Shown piece by piece: positions 14,611 to 23,277 of a stretch of DNA of 24,933 nucleotides. This DNA is from JBFIHZ01 sp041601535 (lineage in GTDB: Bacteria; Pseudomonadota; Gammaproteobacteria; Xanthomonadales; SZUA-36). The notes under the pieces are model-generated. The model did no database searches, had not been told where the DNA came from, and was given only the letters and a program-made list of their open reading frames with translations. Numbering within the stretch: the stretch's first letter is position 1; each line of letters starts with the position of its first letter. The DNA is taken from the NCBI GenBank assembly GCA_041601535.1, contig JBFIHZ010000014.1:1-24933 (forward strand), in the 5' to 3' direction. Both the position numbers and the translations under genes were made by a program.

Positions 14611-17325
14611 TCAGAAAGAAGTACTGAGACCCAGGTAAATAGAACGTCCGCGCGGGTTATGCACTTTCTCGTCATAGCCAGCCGAACTGAACACAGCTGG
14701 TGGCAACTCATCGAAAATGTTGCGTGCGCCCAGTGTGATGGTGGTCGCATTACTGGATCCGATCAGACCTTCCCAGACGTAAGAGTACTGCAGGTCTACC
14801 GTGGTCATGGAATCAACCGGCAGGTAGTTCGCAAAGTCGGGATTGCCGTTGTCGTCGGTGATCGGGCCTCCCAGCCGACCGGAGCTGTCATCACTCAGAT
14901 AGCTGTCGATATAGCGGACATAGACATTGGCTGAATGATTATTCTTGGTCCACAACAATCCGCCGTTGATGCGCCACTCAATGGCCGGTGCACCGATATT
15001 GTTGAAGTTCCGGATGCCCCGCCCGTCAAGTGCGCCCCACAGCGGATCATCCATGTCGTAGCTCATGATGTAGGTGAGTTCGACAAAAGGCATGAACGTA
15101 CCCGCAGCAGTATCCGCAGCCCAGTTTAAGCTGAAATCCAGTCCGTCGGTTTTCAGAAAACCTGCGTTGGAGGCATACGCGGTAACCTGCACAACATTGC
15201 CATTTTCATTACGCAAGACTTGCGGCCCGAAGGGGTCAACCGCCAGCACGGCCGGCGAAGTCTCGTAAGTTATGTAGTCCTTGTAATCGTAGTTCCAGTA
15301 ATCCAGGCTGGCCGTAATCCCGTTTTCACTGGTAAACGTCGTGCCAATGTTATAACTGGTGGCGGTTTGTGGCACCAATGGGTCCGCCGGATTGGTGGCT
15401 TTTTCTTCCCGGAAAGTAACTTCGCGACCAGTACCCGGATCAAAGCCCGCCCCGGCGTTGTAAAATGATCCACCTTGGGTAAACAGCGATGGCACACGGA
15501 ATGAAGTTCCAATGCTTCCACGGAAGCTCCACGAATCCGTGGCTGTCCACAGGAAAGAAGCTTTCGGATCTGTTGAAGTTTGGCCTTCGACATCCGTGTA
15601 GCGAGCCGCCAGGCTAATTTCAAAGTTTTCTGTTACAGGAAGAACGATCTCGCCAAACACAGACTTGGTATCCTGTGTAACAGCAAAATCTTCCCCCCCG
15701 ATAAAGAAACTGAAGACGAATTGTTCGGATTGATCGTTGTAATCATACGCCAGAGAATCTTCCAGATATTGAACCCCCAGTGCACCATAGGCCGAACCGG
15801 ATCCCATTTTGAAAAGTTCACCGGTGGTAACAAAATCGAACACTTTCTGGGTTGCTTTGGCATCATAGCCGTAGAATCCAAGAATCGTGGCCATCAGGTC
15901 ATCGGAGTTTTGATCCCTGGCATCGTAAGCAAAATGAAACCACTCATCGCGATTGGTTCCGCCCCTGCCATACAGTGCTTCCTGCAATTCATGCTGAATC
16001 GACTCGCGCCGGTAAGCACTGGTTTCGTCAATGCTGTAGGCGTAGCTTAGCGTGTAGCTCCAGGTATCTGTTAAAGCGCCGCGCAACCCGCCCTTGATCC
16101 GCCAAGAATCAAATGGTTTCAGATCATTGTTCTGTGGTGTCCCGGCACCCAGCACGCGCCCCAACCAGTCGACCTCACGCAGGCCATCGGCGTTGATGCG
16201 CGTTACGCCGGCGAAGGGATCCGGATTTCCTGGTGCGAAAATAGCCAGGTCAGGATGGTTCTCCGGCACAAAAACCGAGCTTACAACTGGTTGGGTAGGA
16301 ACTGACCCGATGATGACTTCATTGTTGGCAAAAACCATTTCGCCGAAGAAATCGAACTGCTCGGAAATTTCGTAGTTTGCGCTGGCATAACCCTGCATCC
16401 GCTGCTCTTCGGAAATCACGTTACCGTAATAACCGAAGCGAAGACGGCACAGGAATGCCTCAAACACCAACCCGGCGGGGAACGAATCACCCGGGTTGCC
16501 GCACTTGGGGTCCGTATAGCGGACCGGCCCATTGAACACGTTAGACGGATAGGCCAGACCGGTTATAGAGGTTTGCGTCGCTTTGAAATCATCCCACCGC
16601 TCGGCATTGGTAGTCGGGGATATTTCCATGTAGCTGAACGCTGCCATGAAATTACCGTGCTCATGTGCAGCCCCAAAAATAGCGCTGAAGTCGTACTGTG
16701 TGGATGAACCGTTGGAATAATCTTCTGTTTCGAAGTTGAACTCGAGGCCCTCAAAAGTATCCCGCGTAATAAAATTCACCACACCGGCAACCGCATCAGA
16801 ACCGTAAATCGCGGATGCGCCATCTTTAAGAACTTCCATGCGGCCCACCGCGACCATCGGCACCAGCGTGCTGAGGTTTACATATTGATCGCCTTGCAGG
16901 TTAACCGCGGGTGTCCAGGTATTGCGTGTGCCGTTCAATAGCACCAATGTCGATGCCTCGCCCAGTCCACGTAAGTTGACGTTGGTGGATCCCGCATTAC
17001 GACCCTGCTCCAGATTATTGGCATAAATCTGCGCGCCGGTATTGATAGTAAGCGTATTGACAATTTCATCAAGGCTTGTGGCGCCAATGTTGCGCAAGTC
17101 CTCATTGGTCAATACTTCAATCGGCGAAGCCAGTTCGGCCTGGGAATCACGCTTGATATAAGAACCTGTAACTACTACTTCTTCCAACACCCCATCGTCG
17201 GCATGGTGTCGTTCGCGGTCATTATGTCTTTGATCCTGCGCAAATACTGTTCCGGTTAGTACCTGTAAACCATATATCGCCAGCACAAGGGCCCACGCCC
17301 TTGTGGGTGAATGTAAAGCTTTCAT
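14611..17325 (-). CDS. TonB-dependent outer membrane receptor
   Basis: This 904-residue protein has a signal peptide (1-29, ending VFA/Q), a short His-rich stretch (residues 34-41), then the TonB-box-like motif EEVVVTGSYI near 48-57. The plug domain follows: SPIEVLTNEDLRNIGATSLDEI, NVNLRGLGEASTLVLLNG and GSDAVAGVVNFIT. The large remainder is beta-barrel, ending YLGLSTSF with the C-terminal Phe needed for outer membrane insertion. Length suits a TonB receptor for a large or poorly diffusing ligand. ATG 17325 follows a GGAGGGAGAG ribosome site. A perfect GTATAC palindrome lies 163 bp upstream and a strong terminator follows the gene, so it forms its own transcript. Ligand unknown; context suggests the amidohydrolase substrate rather than iron. 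Confidence 0.95.
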   Translation of the reverse strand: MKALHSPTRAWALVLAIYGLQVLTGTVFAQDQRHNDRERHHADDGVLEEVVVTGSYIKRDSQAELASPIEVLTNEDLRNIGATSLDEIVNTLTINTGAQIYANNLEQGRNAGSTNVNLRGLGEASTLVLLNGTRNTWTPAVNLQGDQYVNLSTLVPMVAVGRMEVLKDGASAIYGSDAVAGVVNFITRDTFEGLEFNFETEDYSNGSSTQYDFSAIFGAAHEHGNFMAAFSYMEISPTTNAERWDDFKATQTSITGLAYPSNVFNGPVRYTDPKCGNPGDSFPAGLVFEAFLCRLRFGYYGNVISEEQRMQGYASANYEISEQFDFFGEMVFANNEVIIGSVPTQPVVSSVFVPENHPDLAIFAPGNPDPFAGVTRINADGLREVDWLGRVLGAGTPQNNDLKPFDSWRIKGGLRGALTDTWSYTLSYAYSIDETSAYRRESIQHELQEALYGRGGTNRDEWFHFAYDARDQNSDDLMATILGFYGYDAKATQKVFDFVTTGELFKMGSGSAYGALGVQYLEDSLAYDYNDQSEQFVFSFFIGGEDFAVTQDTKSVFGEIVLPVTENFEISLAARYTDVEGQTSTDPKASFLWTATDSWSFRGSIGTSFRVPSLFTQGGSFYNAGAGFDPGTGREVTFREEKATNPADPLVPQTATSYNIGTTFTSENGITASLDYWNYDYKDYITYETSPAVLAVDPFGPQVLRNENGNVVQVTAYASNAGFLKTDGLDFSLNWAADTAAGTFMPFVELTYIMSYDMDDPLWGALDGRGIRNFNNIGAPAIEWRINGGLLWTKNNHSANVYVRYIDSYLSDDSSGRLGGPITDDNGNPDFANYLPVDSMTTVDLQYSYVWEGLIGSSNATTITLGARNIFDELPPAVFSSAGYDEKVHNPRGRSIYLGLSTSF

Positions 17326-17717
17326 GTGGACTCTCCCTCCAGATATGCCCTGGGTTTAGACGCAATCCAATCAAACACAATCAATATGCACTGAAACTAT
17401 TTCTGTGGTCGTGAGCAGATGATGCGATTTGTTGCGCGCCTGTTATCTATCTCGACTGCACCGTAATATGTTCGGTCCTGTAATACTATATAATGTATAC
17501 ATTATATGCAATACATCATTTTCTTATTGAGTTTCAAATGGGAAGATCTTGGCGACCACAACCCGGCATTAGCCCTCGGAATTTCAGCATGGTTATGATC
17601 GGGATTACAGACAGCTCAACGTATCGACTATGGGAAGGCTGGCAGATTGTCAATGCCTTGAAACGGGGACTCAATGGGAGCGCCCACCGGCGGAAAGGTT
17701 TCTACCCGCCGACTTGA
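17326..17717. other. 392-bp intergenic region upstream of the TonB receptor
   Basis: No gene is supported. The region carries site C (17488-17507) and the receptor's leader. A short GC hairpin (CGGCGG 17688-17693 with CCGCCG 17706-17711) lies directly after the stop of the small TPR gene on the minus strand. It may end that transcript, but it has no T-run. Confidence 0.55.
17488..17507. promoter_or_regulatory. Perfect 20-bp palindrome, operator of the TonB receptor (site C)
   Basis: ATATAATGTATACATTATAT is fully self-complementary over 20 bp and is the reference copy of the repeated motif. On the minus strand a TTGCAT lies at its upstream edge and TAGTAT about 17 bases on, so the palindrome would fill the spacer between -35 and -10. 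That is the typical site of a repressor. The receptor start is 163 bp downstream, leaving a long leader. Confidence 0.75.
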
Positions 17718-18326
17718 TCAGAATTGGTTTTTACCGTGGGCATCCATGTATAGTTGATTACCCGGTTGCAGGTTACTGGCTTTTTGATAATTGGCCCAGG
17801 CGTCCTGGTATTCACCCTGCAACTCCTGAAAGCTACCCAACTGGAAAGCTGCTTCAGCCAGAGAACTGTCTTCCATGGCGACCTTTTCACGCAAAAGCCT
17901 GATTATTTCTGGCAAATCAAACGCAAGCGCCGCAGCTTCAATCTGTTGGGTTTGGTCCTGCCCGGTAACGAGCAGTTGCATGCGGCTCTGCAACAAACTG
18001 ACTTTTTCCAGTGTGCTTTTCACATGCCGTCTGGCGCGAAATGACAATTGTTCACTATCGAACTGGCGCTGCTCTACTTGCTGCGTATCGCGCATGCGTA
18101 AGCGGGTGGCCTGCTGCAGGTTCATAACTTTGACGCGAAACTGGTCCGGCGCCGGATGCTGTGCCAAGTCTGCTGCAACAAAGCTCAGTCCCAGCTTTCC
18201 GTCTTCTACCTCTACGTGCACCAAGACTCCATCAATGCTCAGGGCGTCCGCCACGTTATTCACCTTTTTGGCGAGGCCCTGCTGCGGCAGCAAGGCCAAT
18301 AACAGACTTAAAACTGCCCCACGCAT
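17718..18326 (-). CDS. Small exported protein with C-terminal TPR-like segment
   Basis: This 202-residue protein has a signal peptide (MRGAVLSLLLALLPQQGLA). A central charged region (about residues 80-130) is followed by a C-terminal TPR-like segment, AAFQLGSFQELQGEYQDAW and ANYQKASNLQPGN. The frame opens at 18368, but the signal peptide fits ATG 18326 best. Either start overlaps the end of the Tat amidohydrolase (stop at 18332), so the two are translationally linked and in one operon. I do not recognise a named family. It is probably a periplasmic accessory or scaffold for the amidohydrolase; that is inferred from linkage only. Confidence 0.7.
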   Translation of the reverse strand: MRGAVLSLLLALLPQQGLAKKVNNVADALSIDGVLVHVEVEDGKLGLSFVAADLAQHPAPDQFRVKVMNLQQATRLRMRDTQQVEQRQFDSEQLSFRARRHVKSTLEKVSLLQSRMQLLVTGQDQTQQIEAAALAFDLPEIIRLLREKVAMEDSSLAEAAFQLGSFQELQGEYQDAWANYQKASNLQPGNQLYMDAHGKNQF

Positions 18327-18331
18327 ATTGG

Positions 18332-19849
18332 TCAGAACGTTGGAACCGTGCTGGACTTTGGCGCCCATTCCCCACCTGCCCGTGTTTGTACGTTATGCAG
18401 CGAACGGGCCGCATTAGCCGCAATTTCTGCAACATCAATATCAATAAGCCGTCCCGCGCGCTTGCGTACCCGTCCGTCTATCATCACGGTATCGACATTG
18501 CTGACACGGGCTGATTTGACAATTGCCGAATGTGCATCGTGAAACGGTACCATGTTGAGGTCGGTCGCGCGCACCAATATCAGATCAGCTTGCTTTCCAG
18601 GCGTGAGACTGCCCGTCACCTTCTCCAATCCAAGTGATTTGGCGCCATTAACCGTCGCCATTTTCAGGCAGGTGCTGTACTCAACCGCTCTCAGGTCAGC
18701 GGTATCGTCCGTAGTCAAGGGTACTCCCACCGCCCAGGCAGTGGACATCGCATCAAACATACTGGACGCACTGGTCACGTTGGCATCCACCCCGGACAAA
18801 CAAACGTTTACTCCCTCATTCAGCATGTGCAGCAGATTGCGGCGGAACCCACCGTCTTTGCCACCACGCAACTCTGATTTGATGGTGGCGCTGAGAGACG
18901 CACCTGTTTCCAGCATCGCGGTTCGGTCTTCACGATTGGCCAGCAGAAAATGCACCAATAATGTTTCGCTGTTCAGGAAACCTTCCTGCCGCAATTTGAC
19001 AGCTGAAATTGTGCGTTCTCTGGTGATACCCGCATGCATTGTCACGGGTAACCCCAGCGCATACGCAGCCTCAATCTCTGGCGCATAGATCTCGTGCTTG
19101 GTGTACATCGGGCCCCGTACGGCACGCCCCAGATCCATAAGTCCCCGCGTGGGTGAATCCGGCCCCATCCATTGCCTGCGGCAACGCTCCAGATCGACCG
19201 ACGTATCCACTTCGGTGTAGGGCAACCCATCCTTCCAGCCATAGGAGTAGCGGCCGCGCATTCCGAATTCGGCCCAGGCACTGAGCTCTGCATCCGCATA
19301 TTCCGGTGAACGAATATTATGGGCAAAGTTGTGTACCGTGGTAAACCCAGCGTTGATGGCTTCGGCCAGGGCAAGACGGTTGCCGTTATGCACATCCTCG
19401 GGCAGAAATTTTTCGGACAATGCATACTTGACCGGAAAATAACTCAAACCTTCGCGCAGAAAGTTGCGCAGGATTGCGTGCCACATATGCCAATGTGTAT
19501 CGATAAAGCCAGGCATGACAATCATGCCGTAGGCATCTATCACTTCGGCGCCTGGTGCCGATACCGTTGGGCCAATGCCAATGATTTTTCCGGCTTTGAC
19601 GTGTATGTCACCACGATCGAGATCGCCGATGGCCGGGTCCATGCTCACAATGTAGCCACCCTGGATCAGGTACTCACCCTGCACGGGAAGCGCTCCAGCC
19701 AACCTTTTTTGCTCTACGGTTTCCGCAGCGCTGACCCCACTTGACAACACGCCGCCTGCCGCCAGCAGTCCCAGTTGTGCGGCACCACCCACCAATTCTC
19801 GGCGCGTCAGTGGCGAATTGAAGGAATAACCCGTTCGCTTTGTTTTCAT
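18332..19849 (-). CDS. Tat-exported amidohydrolase (ATZ/TRZ/cytosine deaminase-like)
   Basis: This 505-residue protein starts with a twin-arginine signal, TRRELVGGAAQLGLLAAGG (Arg16-Arg17), pointing to folded export to the periplasm. The metal-dependent amidohydrolase core follows: PGFIDTHWHMW with His119 and His121, later VTMHAGI, LLVHFLL and SGVDAN, which supply the remaining His and Asp ligands of the single-metal ATZ/TRZ and deaminase group. The C-terminal block KQADLILVRATDLN is characteristic. It has no carbamylated-lysine motif. Family reactions are hydrolytic deamination or dechlorination of ring amines, or C-N cleavage; the exact one is unknown. ATG 19849 has a GTATAC site (D) about 100 bp upstream. 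The small TPR gene overlaps its end. Confidence 0.9.
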   Translation of the reverse strand: MKTKRTGYSFNSPLTRRELVGGAAQLGLLAAGGVLSSGVSAAETVEQKRLAGALPVQGEYLIQGGYIVSMDPAIGDLDRGDIHVKAGKIIGIGPTVSAPGAEVIDAYGMIVMPGFIDTHWHMWHAILRNFLREGLSYFPVKYALSEKFLPEDVHNGNRLALAEAINAGFTTVHNFAHNIRSPEYADAELSAWAEFGMRGRYSYGWKDGLPYTEVDTSVDLERCRRQWMGPDSPTRGLMDLGRAVRGPMYTKHEIYAPEIEAAYALGLPVTMHAGITRERTISAVKLRQEGFLNSETLLVHFLLANREDRTAMLETGASLSATIKSELRGGKDGGFRRNLLHMLNEGVNVCLSGVDANVTSASSMFDAMSTAWAVGVPLTTDDTADLRAVEYSTCLKMATVNGAKSLGLEKVTGSLTPGKQADLILVRATDLNMVPFHDAHSAIVKSARVSNVDTVMIDGRVRKRAGRLIDIDVAEIAANAARSLHNVQTRAGGEWAPKSSTVPTF

Positions 19850-19949
19850 ACCCTGCGTTTCCTTTTAGTCATGCTTAATCGTCTAACTCGACTGATAACG
19901 GAACTCTCCCGTTCGCGCAACGAATTGAAAGTTAATTTTTGTATTATGT

Positions 19950-19969
19950 TAAGTATGTATACATTATAC
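19950..19969. promoter_or_regulatory. Operator-like GTATAC site D upstream of the Tat amidohydrolase
   Basis: The 20-base site, centred on GTATAC (19957-19962), shares ATGTATACATTATA exactly with sites C and E and matches the perfect palindrome at 15 of 20 positions. The left half is degenerate. It lies about 100 bp upstream of the amidohydrolase start in an AT-rich stretch that should hold the promoter. Confidence 0.6.
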
Positions 19970-20377
19970 GGTTAATAACTTACAGGAATTCCCGGCAATC
20001 GGCAATTACTTTAAAAGTGCATTCAGTAAAACGATGTTCTCAGGCGGGCTCAGTCCAATAAACGACTTCCGGCACCGGGCTTCGGCGTTGGCGATCTGGA
20101 GGTTGGGATAATTGCCATGGAAGATTTGGCAGCCCGGTTCACCAGGTTACCCATCGATGGCGCAATGTACATTTGCTGGTTAAATTTTAAAGATTGGTGA
20201 AACTGCACCGACGAGTCCGCAAGTGTGCCAACAGGCTTGCAAACGGAATCACTGGTGGTGATGTCGTAGCCACGCGACATCGAACTTATCGCCGAGGTGC
20301 AGAGGTACCTGCCCGCCCCCTTGACTGGCTGACAACGCTGGCGGCAATTCCTGAGATTAGAAAGGTCGTTAATCATG

Positions 20378-20407
20378 TGACGGCCAGGTTCAGAAACCCG
20401 GCCGTCA
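20378..20407 (-). terminator. Hairpin after the hydantoinase-like gene, likely terminator
   Basis: TGACGGCC (20378-20385) pairs with GGCCGTCA (20400-20407). One mismatch then separates an inner GGTT/AACC stem with a 4-base loop. It lies 47 bp past the stop of the minus-strand gene ending at 20455. A T-run is lacking, so termination strength is uncertain. Confidence 0.55.
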
Positions 20408-20454
20408 TACCCCCTCTCTCCCTCATACTTTCGCCATGGGAAACGTAGCGGCGA

Positions 20455-21846
20455 TTAATTCGCTCTGCTCGCCCGGGCCATGCGCCCATCACCTGCCTTG
20501 CCGCTGACCTTGCCATCGGCAAACACCGTGTTGCCGCGGATGATCGTCCGCACCGGCACGCCACGGGATTTCAAACCGGCATATGGCGACCAGCCAATCA
20601 GGCCCAACAAGTCCTCTTCCCTGACTTCCGACTCGGCATCCAGGTCATATAACACCAAATCCGCATGGTAGCCCTTGGCGATATGGCCCTTGTCATCCAG
20701 CCGAAAGATTTCCGCAGGGGCTGTTGAGGTAATTTCTGCAACCCGCTCCAGTGATATTTTTCCGTTGCTGGCCGCATCAACCAAGAAACGCATATAAAAC
20801 TGAGTGGACGGCGTTCCGGTATGCGCTTTCCAGCCGTCTTCCCAACCCAGTTCTTTCTCTTCCCGGGTATGTGGGGCATGGTCGCTGGCAAAAATGTCGA
20901 TCGTGCCGTCGTTCAAAGCCTCCCACAGTACCGGTGTATTTTTCTCCGGCACATAGTATGACAGTGCGTATGAGCCCAACCGTTCTATGGCTGACCAGTC
21001 ATTACCGAGAAACAGTGCCCAGGGATTGATTTCACAGGTGACTTTTTGTCCGCGCGCCTTGGCCTGACGTATCAGGTCCACACTCCCTGCCGTCTGGATG
21101 TGCAGCAGGTGCAAGTGCACGCCGGTTGCCCGCTGCAAACGCAGCAATGTAGCGATGGCACTGTCCCAGACCACGCCATCATGCGCAGAGTAAGCCTTGG
21201 CATAGGCCAGTGCATCGCGCTCACCCCGCTCCCAGTACTGCTTTTCAATATGATCCATCAGGGCCTGGTCGTGCGGATGAATCATCAAGGGTACTTTAGC
21301 GGCAGCACATAACTCCATGGCCTCCATAATCTTGCCGTGGTCGTGCATCCCAATGCCGGGCATATGCGGGTAGTCACGGCCAGTATCGACCACCATGAAA
21401 ATCTTGAATGCACCGATGGGCATTTCGGCCAACCTGGGAATTTCTTCCATCACGGTACCGGCCGGATTGACGTTGTAGTCCACCACGGCTGAGCGCTCGT
21501 AAACCTTCAGCAGGTCTTCCAGCCGCTCCAGGGTATTCGGCGGCGGTACCACATTGGGCATGGCCACAGAAGTTGTAATTCCGCCGGCCGCGCATTGCAT
21601 GGTGGCTGTTTCAATGGTTTCCTTGTATTCATAACCGCCGGGCTCAGCACCCTGACGGTGATGGGAATGCATGTCGATACCGCCAGGCAAAATCACCAGG
21701 CCACTGGCATCAATTTCTGTTTTGGCCGCGGGTTCGGACCCGGGCTCATAAATTCCGGCAATGCGTTCACCCTCAATGCCAACAGAAGCCTGCCTGCGGC
21801 CGTCATGTGTAATGATCAGGCCATTTTTTATGATGGTATCAACCAT
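20455..21846 (-). CDS. Dihydroorotase/hydantoinase-like cyclic amidohydrolase
   Basis: This 463-residue cytosolic enzyme belongs to the dihydroorotase/dihydropyrimidinase/allantoinase group, which opens cyclic amide rings with a two-zinc site. Ligands are visible in order: His60 and His62 (GGIDMHSHH), Lys148 (GAFKIFM, the likely carbamylated lysine), His190 (MIHPHD), His249 (LHLLHIQT) and Asp322 (ASDHAPH). The C-terminal ADLVLYDLD block matches the family. The full ligand set suggests an active enzyme. It lies 51 bp after the CobW gene on the same strand with GAGGA before ATG 21846, so the two are probably one operon. Substrate choice among dihydroorotate, hydantoins, dihydropyrimidines or other ring amides cannot be fixed from sequence. 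Confidence 0.9.
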   Translation of the reverse strand: MVDTIIKNGLIITHDGRRQASVGIEGERIAGIYEPGSEPAAKTEIDASGLVILPGGIDMHSHHRQGAEPGGYEYKETIETATMQCAAGGITTSVAMPNVVPPPNTLERLEDLLKVYERSAVVDYNVNPAGTVMEEIPRLAEMPIGAFKIFMVVDTGRDYPHMPGIGMHDHGKIMEAMELCAAAKVPLMIHPHDQALMDHIEKQYWERGERDALAYAKAYSAHDGVVWDSAIATLLRLQRATGVHLHLLHIQTAGSVDLIRQAKARGQKVTCEINPWALFLGNDWSAIERLGSYALSYYVPEKNTPVLWEALNDGTIDIFASDHAPHTREEKELGWEDGWKAHTGTPSTQFYMRFLVDAASNGKISLERVAEITSTAPAEIFRLDDKGHIAKGYHADLVLYDLDAESEVREEDLLGLIGWSPYAGLKSRGVPVRTIIRGNTVFADGKVSGKAGDGRMARASRAN

Positions 21847-21897
21847 TTGAAAATCCTCGTTATTGGGTAGTAATTTGCTGTCCGGCTTGCCTGCCAG

Positions 21898-23016
21898 TTA
21901 TGACGTTGTGCGCAACTTAACTATGTTCCTGGCTTTCTCCAGCGCTTCTTCTACATCCTCGCGCGGCAATTCGCTGGTTATGAACACGATGCGGCTCTGG
22001 CGTTTGCCTTTCGGCCAGGACTTGATGCGCAGGGGTGGATGAAAAAGGTGTTGTACCGCGTGTAGCACCACCGGCTCCTCAATTCCTGCAACATCCACCA
22101 GGCCTTTGACGCGCAGCAGCCTTTCACCGTGGTTTGCCACCAGGGAATCCAGCCACAGGGCAACGGTTTGCCAGTCCATTGCTTGATCAAACGTCAAGCA
22201 GAAAGCGGCGATCTTGTCATCATGCCGATTAACGTTGTGCGGGTGATCCTTGTGATCGTGATCCGCATGTCCGTGGACAGCAGACTGATGACCCTGGTGG
22301 TCATGTTTGTGCTCATCACGTTCTCCGCGTGTTGCGGCGGAGTCATAGTATTCAGCTTTCAGCCAAGCCCGCACTTCTTCGCTTTTGGTTTCCGGATCGA
22401 ACTGCAGTGTGCCGAATACCTCCGCTGGCTCAATGACCCCATTCAAGACGCGCAAGGCCGGAGCGGCCGGGTTAAGCCCCTGCAGACGAGACTCCAACCG
22501 GGCAACTTGTCCGGGTTTGCTCAGGTCCGTTTTGGTGATGAGCAGGCGATCGGCAATCGCCGCCTGTTTTATGGCTTCGGCGTGACTGCTCAGCGTTTTC
22601 TCGCCATTCACAGCATCTACCGTGGTGATCACGCTGTCCAGCTTGTAACGGCCCACTACAGGCACGCTCATCAAGGTGTGCAGAATCGGTGCCGGATCCG
22701 CCAGGCCAGTGGTTTCAATTACCACCCGGTTAAACGCAGGCACTTCGCCTTTCAGTCGGCGCACAGAGAGGTCGCCCAGCGTATCTACCAGGTCGCCACG
22801 CACCGTACAGCACAAACAGCCCGACCCCAGCAGTATGGTGTTCTCATCGCTTTTTTCGATCAGCTCGTGATCCAGCCCGATCTCGCCAAACTCATTCACG
22901 ATCACGGCGGTTTCACCCATACCGGGGTGATGAACGAGGTGGTTCAGCAACGTGGTTTTTCCACTGCCCAGAAAACCCGTAATGACGGATACCGGAATGC
23001 GCCCGCCCGCGTTCAT
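21898..23016 (-). CDS. CobW/COG0523-family GTPase, putative zinc metallochaperone
   Basis: This 372-residue G3E GTPase has a Walker A motif GFLGSGKT (14-21), the NEFGEIGLD switch region (41-49) and the metal-binding CLCC (67-70) of the COG0523 family. VVIETTGLADP is the family block for the next GTPase motif and ITKTDL gives the guanine-specificity motif. Between the GTPase and the C-terminal CobW_C domain is a His/Asp-rich loop, about residues 232-268, with many HxH and HxD pairs, typical of zinc-handling members. Such proteins load metal into client enzymes. The adjacent two-zinc amidohydrolase is the obvious candidate client. Start ATG 23016 is 42 bp from site E. No Zur-type box was recognised. 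Confidence 0.93.
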   Translation of the reverse strand: MNAGGRIPVSVITGFLGSGKTTLLNHLVHHPGMGETAVIVNEFGEIGLDHELIEKSDENTILLGSGCLCCTVRGDLVDTLGDLSVRRLKGEVPAFNRVVIETTGLADPAPILHTLMSVPVVGRYKLDSVITTVDAVNGEKTLSSHAEAIKQAAIADRLLITKTDLSKPGQVARLESRLQGLNPAAPALRVLNGVIEPAEVFGTLQFDPETKSEEVRAWLKAEYYDSAATRGERDEHKHDHQGHQSAVHGHADHDHKDHPHNVNRHDDKIAAFCLTFDQAMDWQTVALWLDSLVANHGERLLRVKGLVDVAGIEEPVVLHAVQHLFHPPLRIKSWPKGKRQSRIVFITSELPREDVEEALEKARNIVKLRTTS

Positions 23017-23058
23017 GAATACACGCCTTCTGGCCTTGCGTTTTTTTGATTACAGATC

Positions 23059-23078
23059 ATCATATGTATACATTATAT
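23059..23078. promoter_or_regulatory. Operator-like GTATAC site E, CobW/nitroreductase divergent region
   Basis: The site is centred on GTATAC (23066-23071) and matches the perfect palindrome at 17 of 20 positions, with ATGTATACATTATAT complete in the right half. It lies 42 bp before the CobW start and about 200 bp before the RutE-like gene. The distance favours control of the CobW operon, with possible effect on the divergent gene. Confidence 0.68.
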
Positions 23079-23277
23079 ATGATACATTTTTACAATGACA
23101 GTCAAACTTGCCGCATTGTTCATCCGGTTAAATGGCTATCCCGTCAGGTTAACCCAGGCCCGGACTGGCTGTGACGGTCCACATCATTGTTTCTTGAATG
23201 CAACAGTCTTTCCCACTTTTAGAGACTAATTAAAAACTCAGAACATTAGTAAGCTACAGGTACGGAGGCGTTATCGC

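Larger units (their letters stand above)
19850..20454. other. 605-bp intergenic region, largest gene-free stretch
   Basis: It lies between the ends of two minus-strand transcription units. Site D is at 19950-19969 and a terminator-like hairpin at 20378-20407. No convincing gene was found. A 108-codon minus-strand frame (20050-20376) has an unnatural Ser-rich composition. The plus-strand frame about 20036-20330 reads like protein in places (IAMEDLAARFTRLPIDG, PRDIELIAEVQRYLPAPLTG) but is broken by TGA and TAG stops, so a decayed gene remnant is possible but unproven. Confidence 0.45.

Noticed and set aside
17493..17717. 74-codon plus-strand frame upstream of the TonB receptor
   Set aside because: It starts inside the palindromic operator, lacks a ribosome site and reads as random sequence.
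20050..20376. 108-codon minus-strand frame in the gene-free region
   Set aside because: Ser-rich, no motif, no ribosome site, and it lies between two well-bounded transcription units.
22129..23049. 306-codon plus-strand open frame opposite the CobW gene
   Set aside because: It is antisense to a protein with complete GTPase and metal motifs, and its own translation shows no domain and atypical composition.
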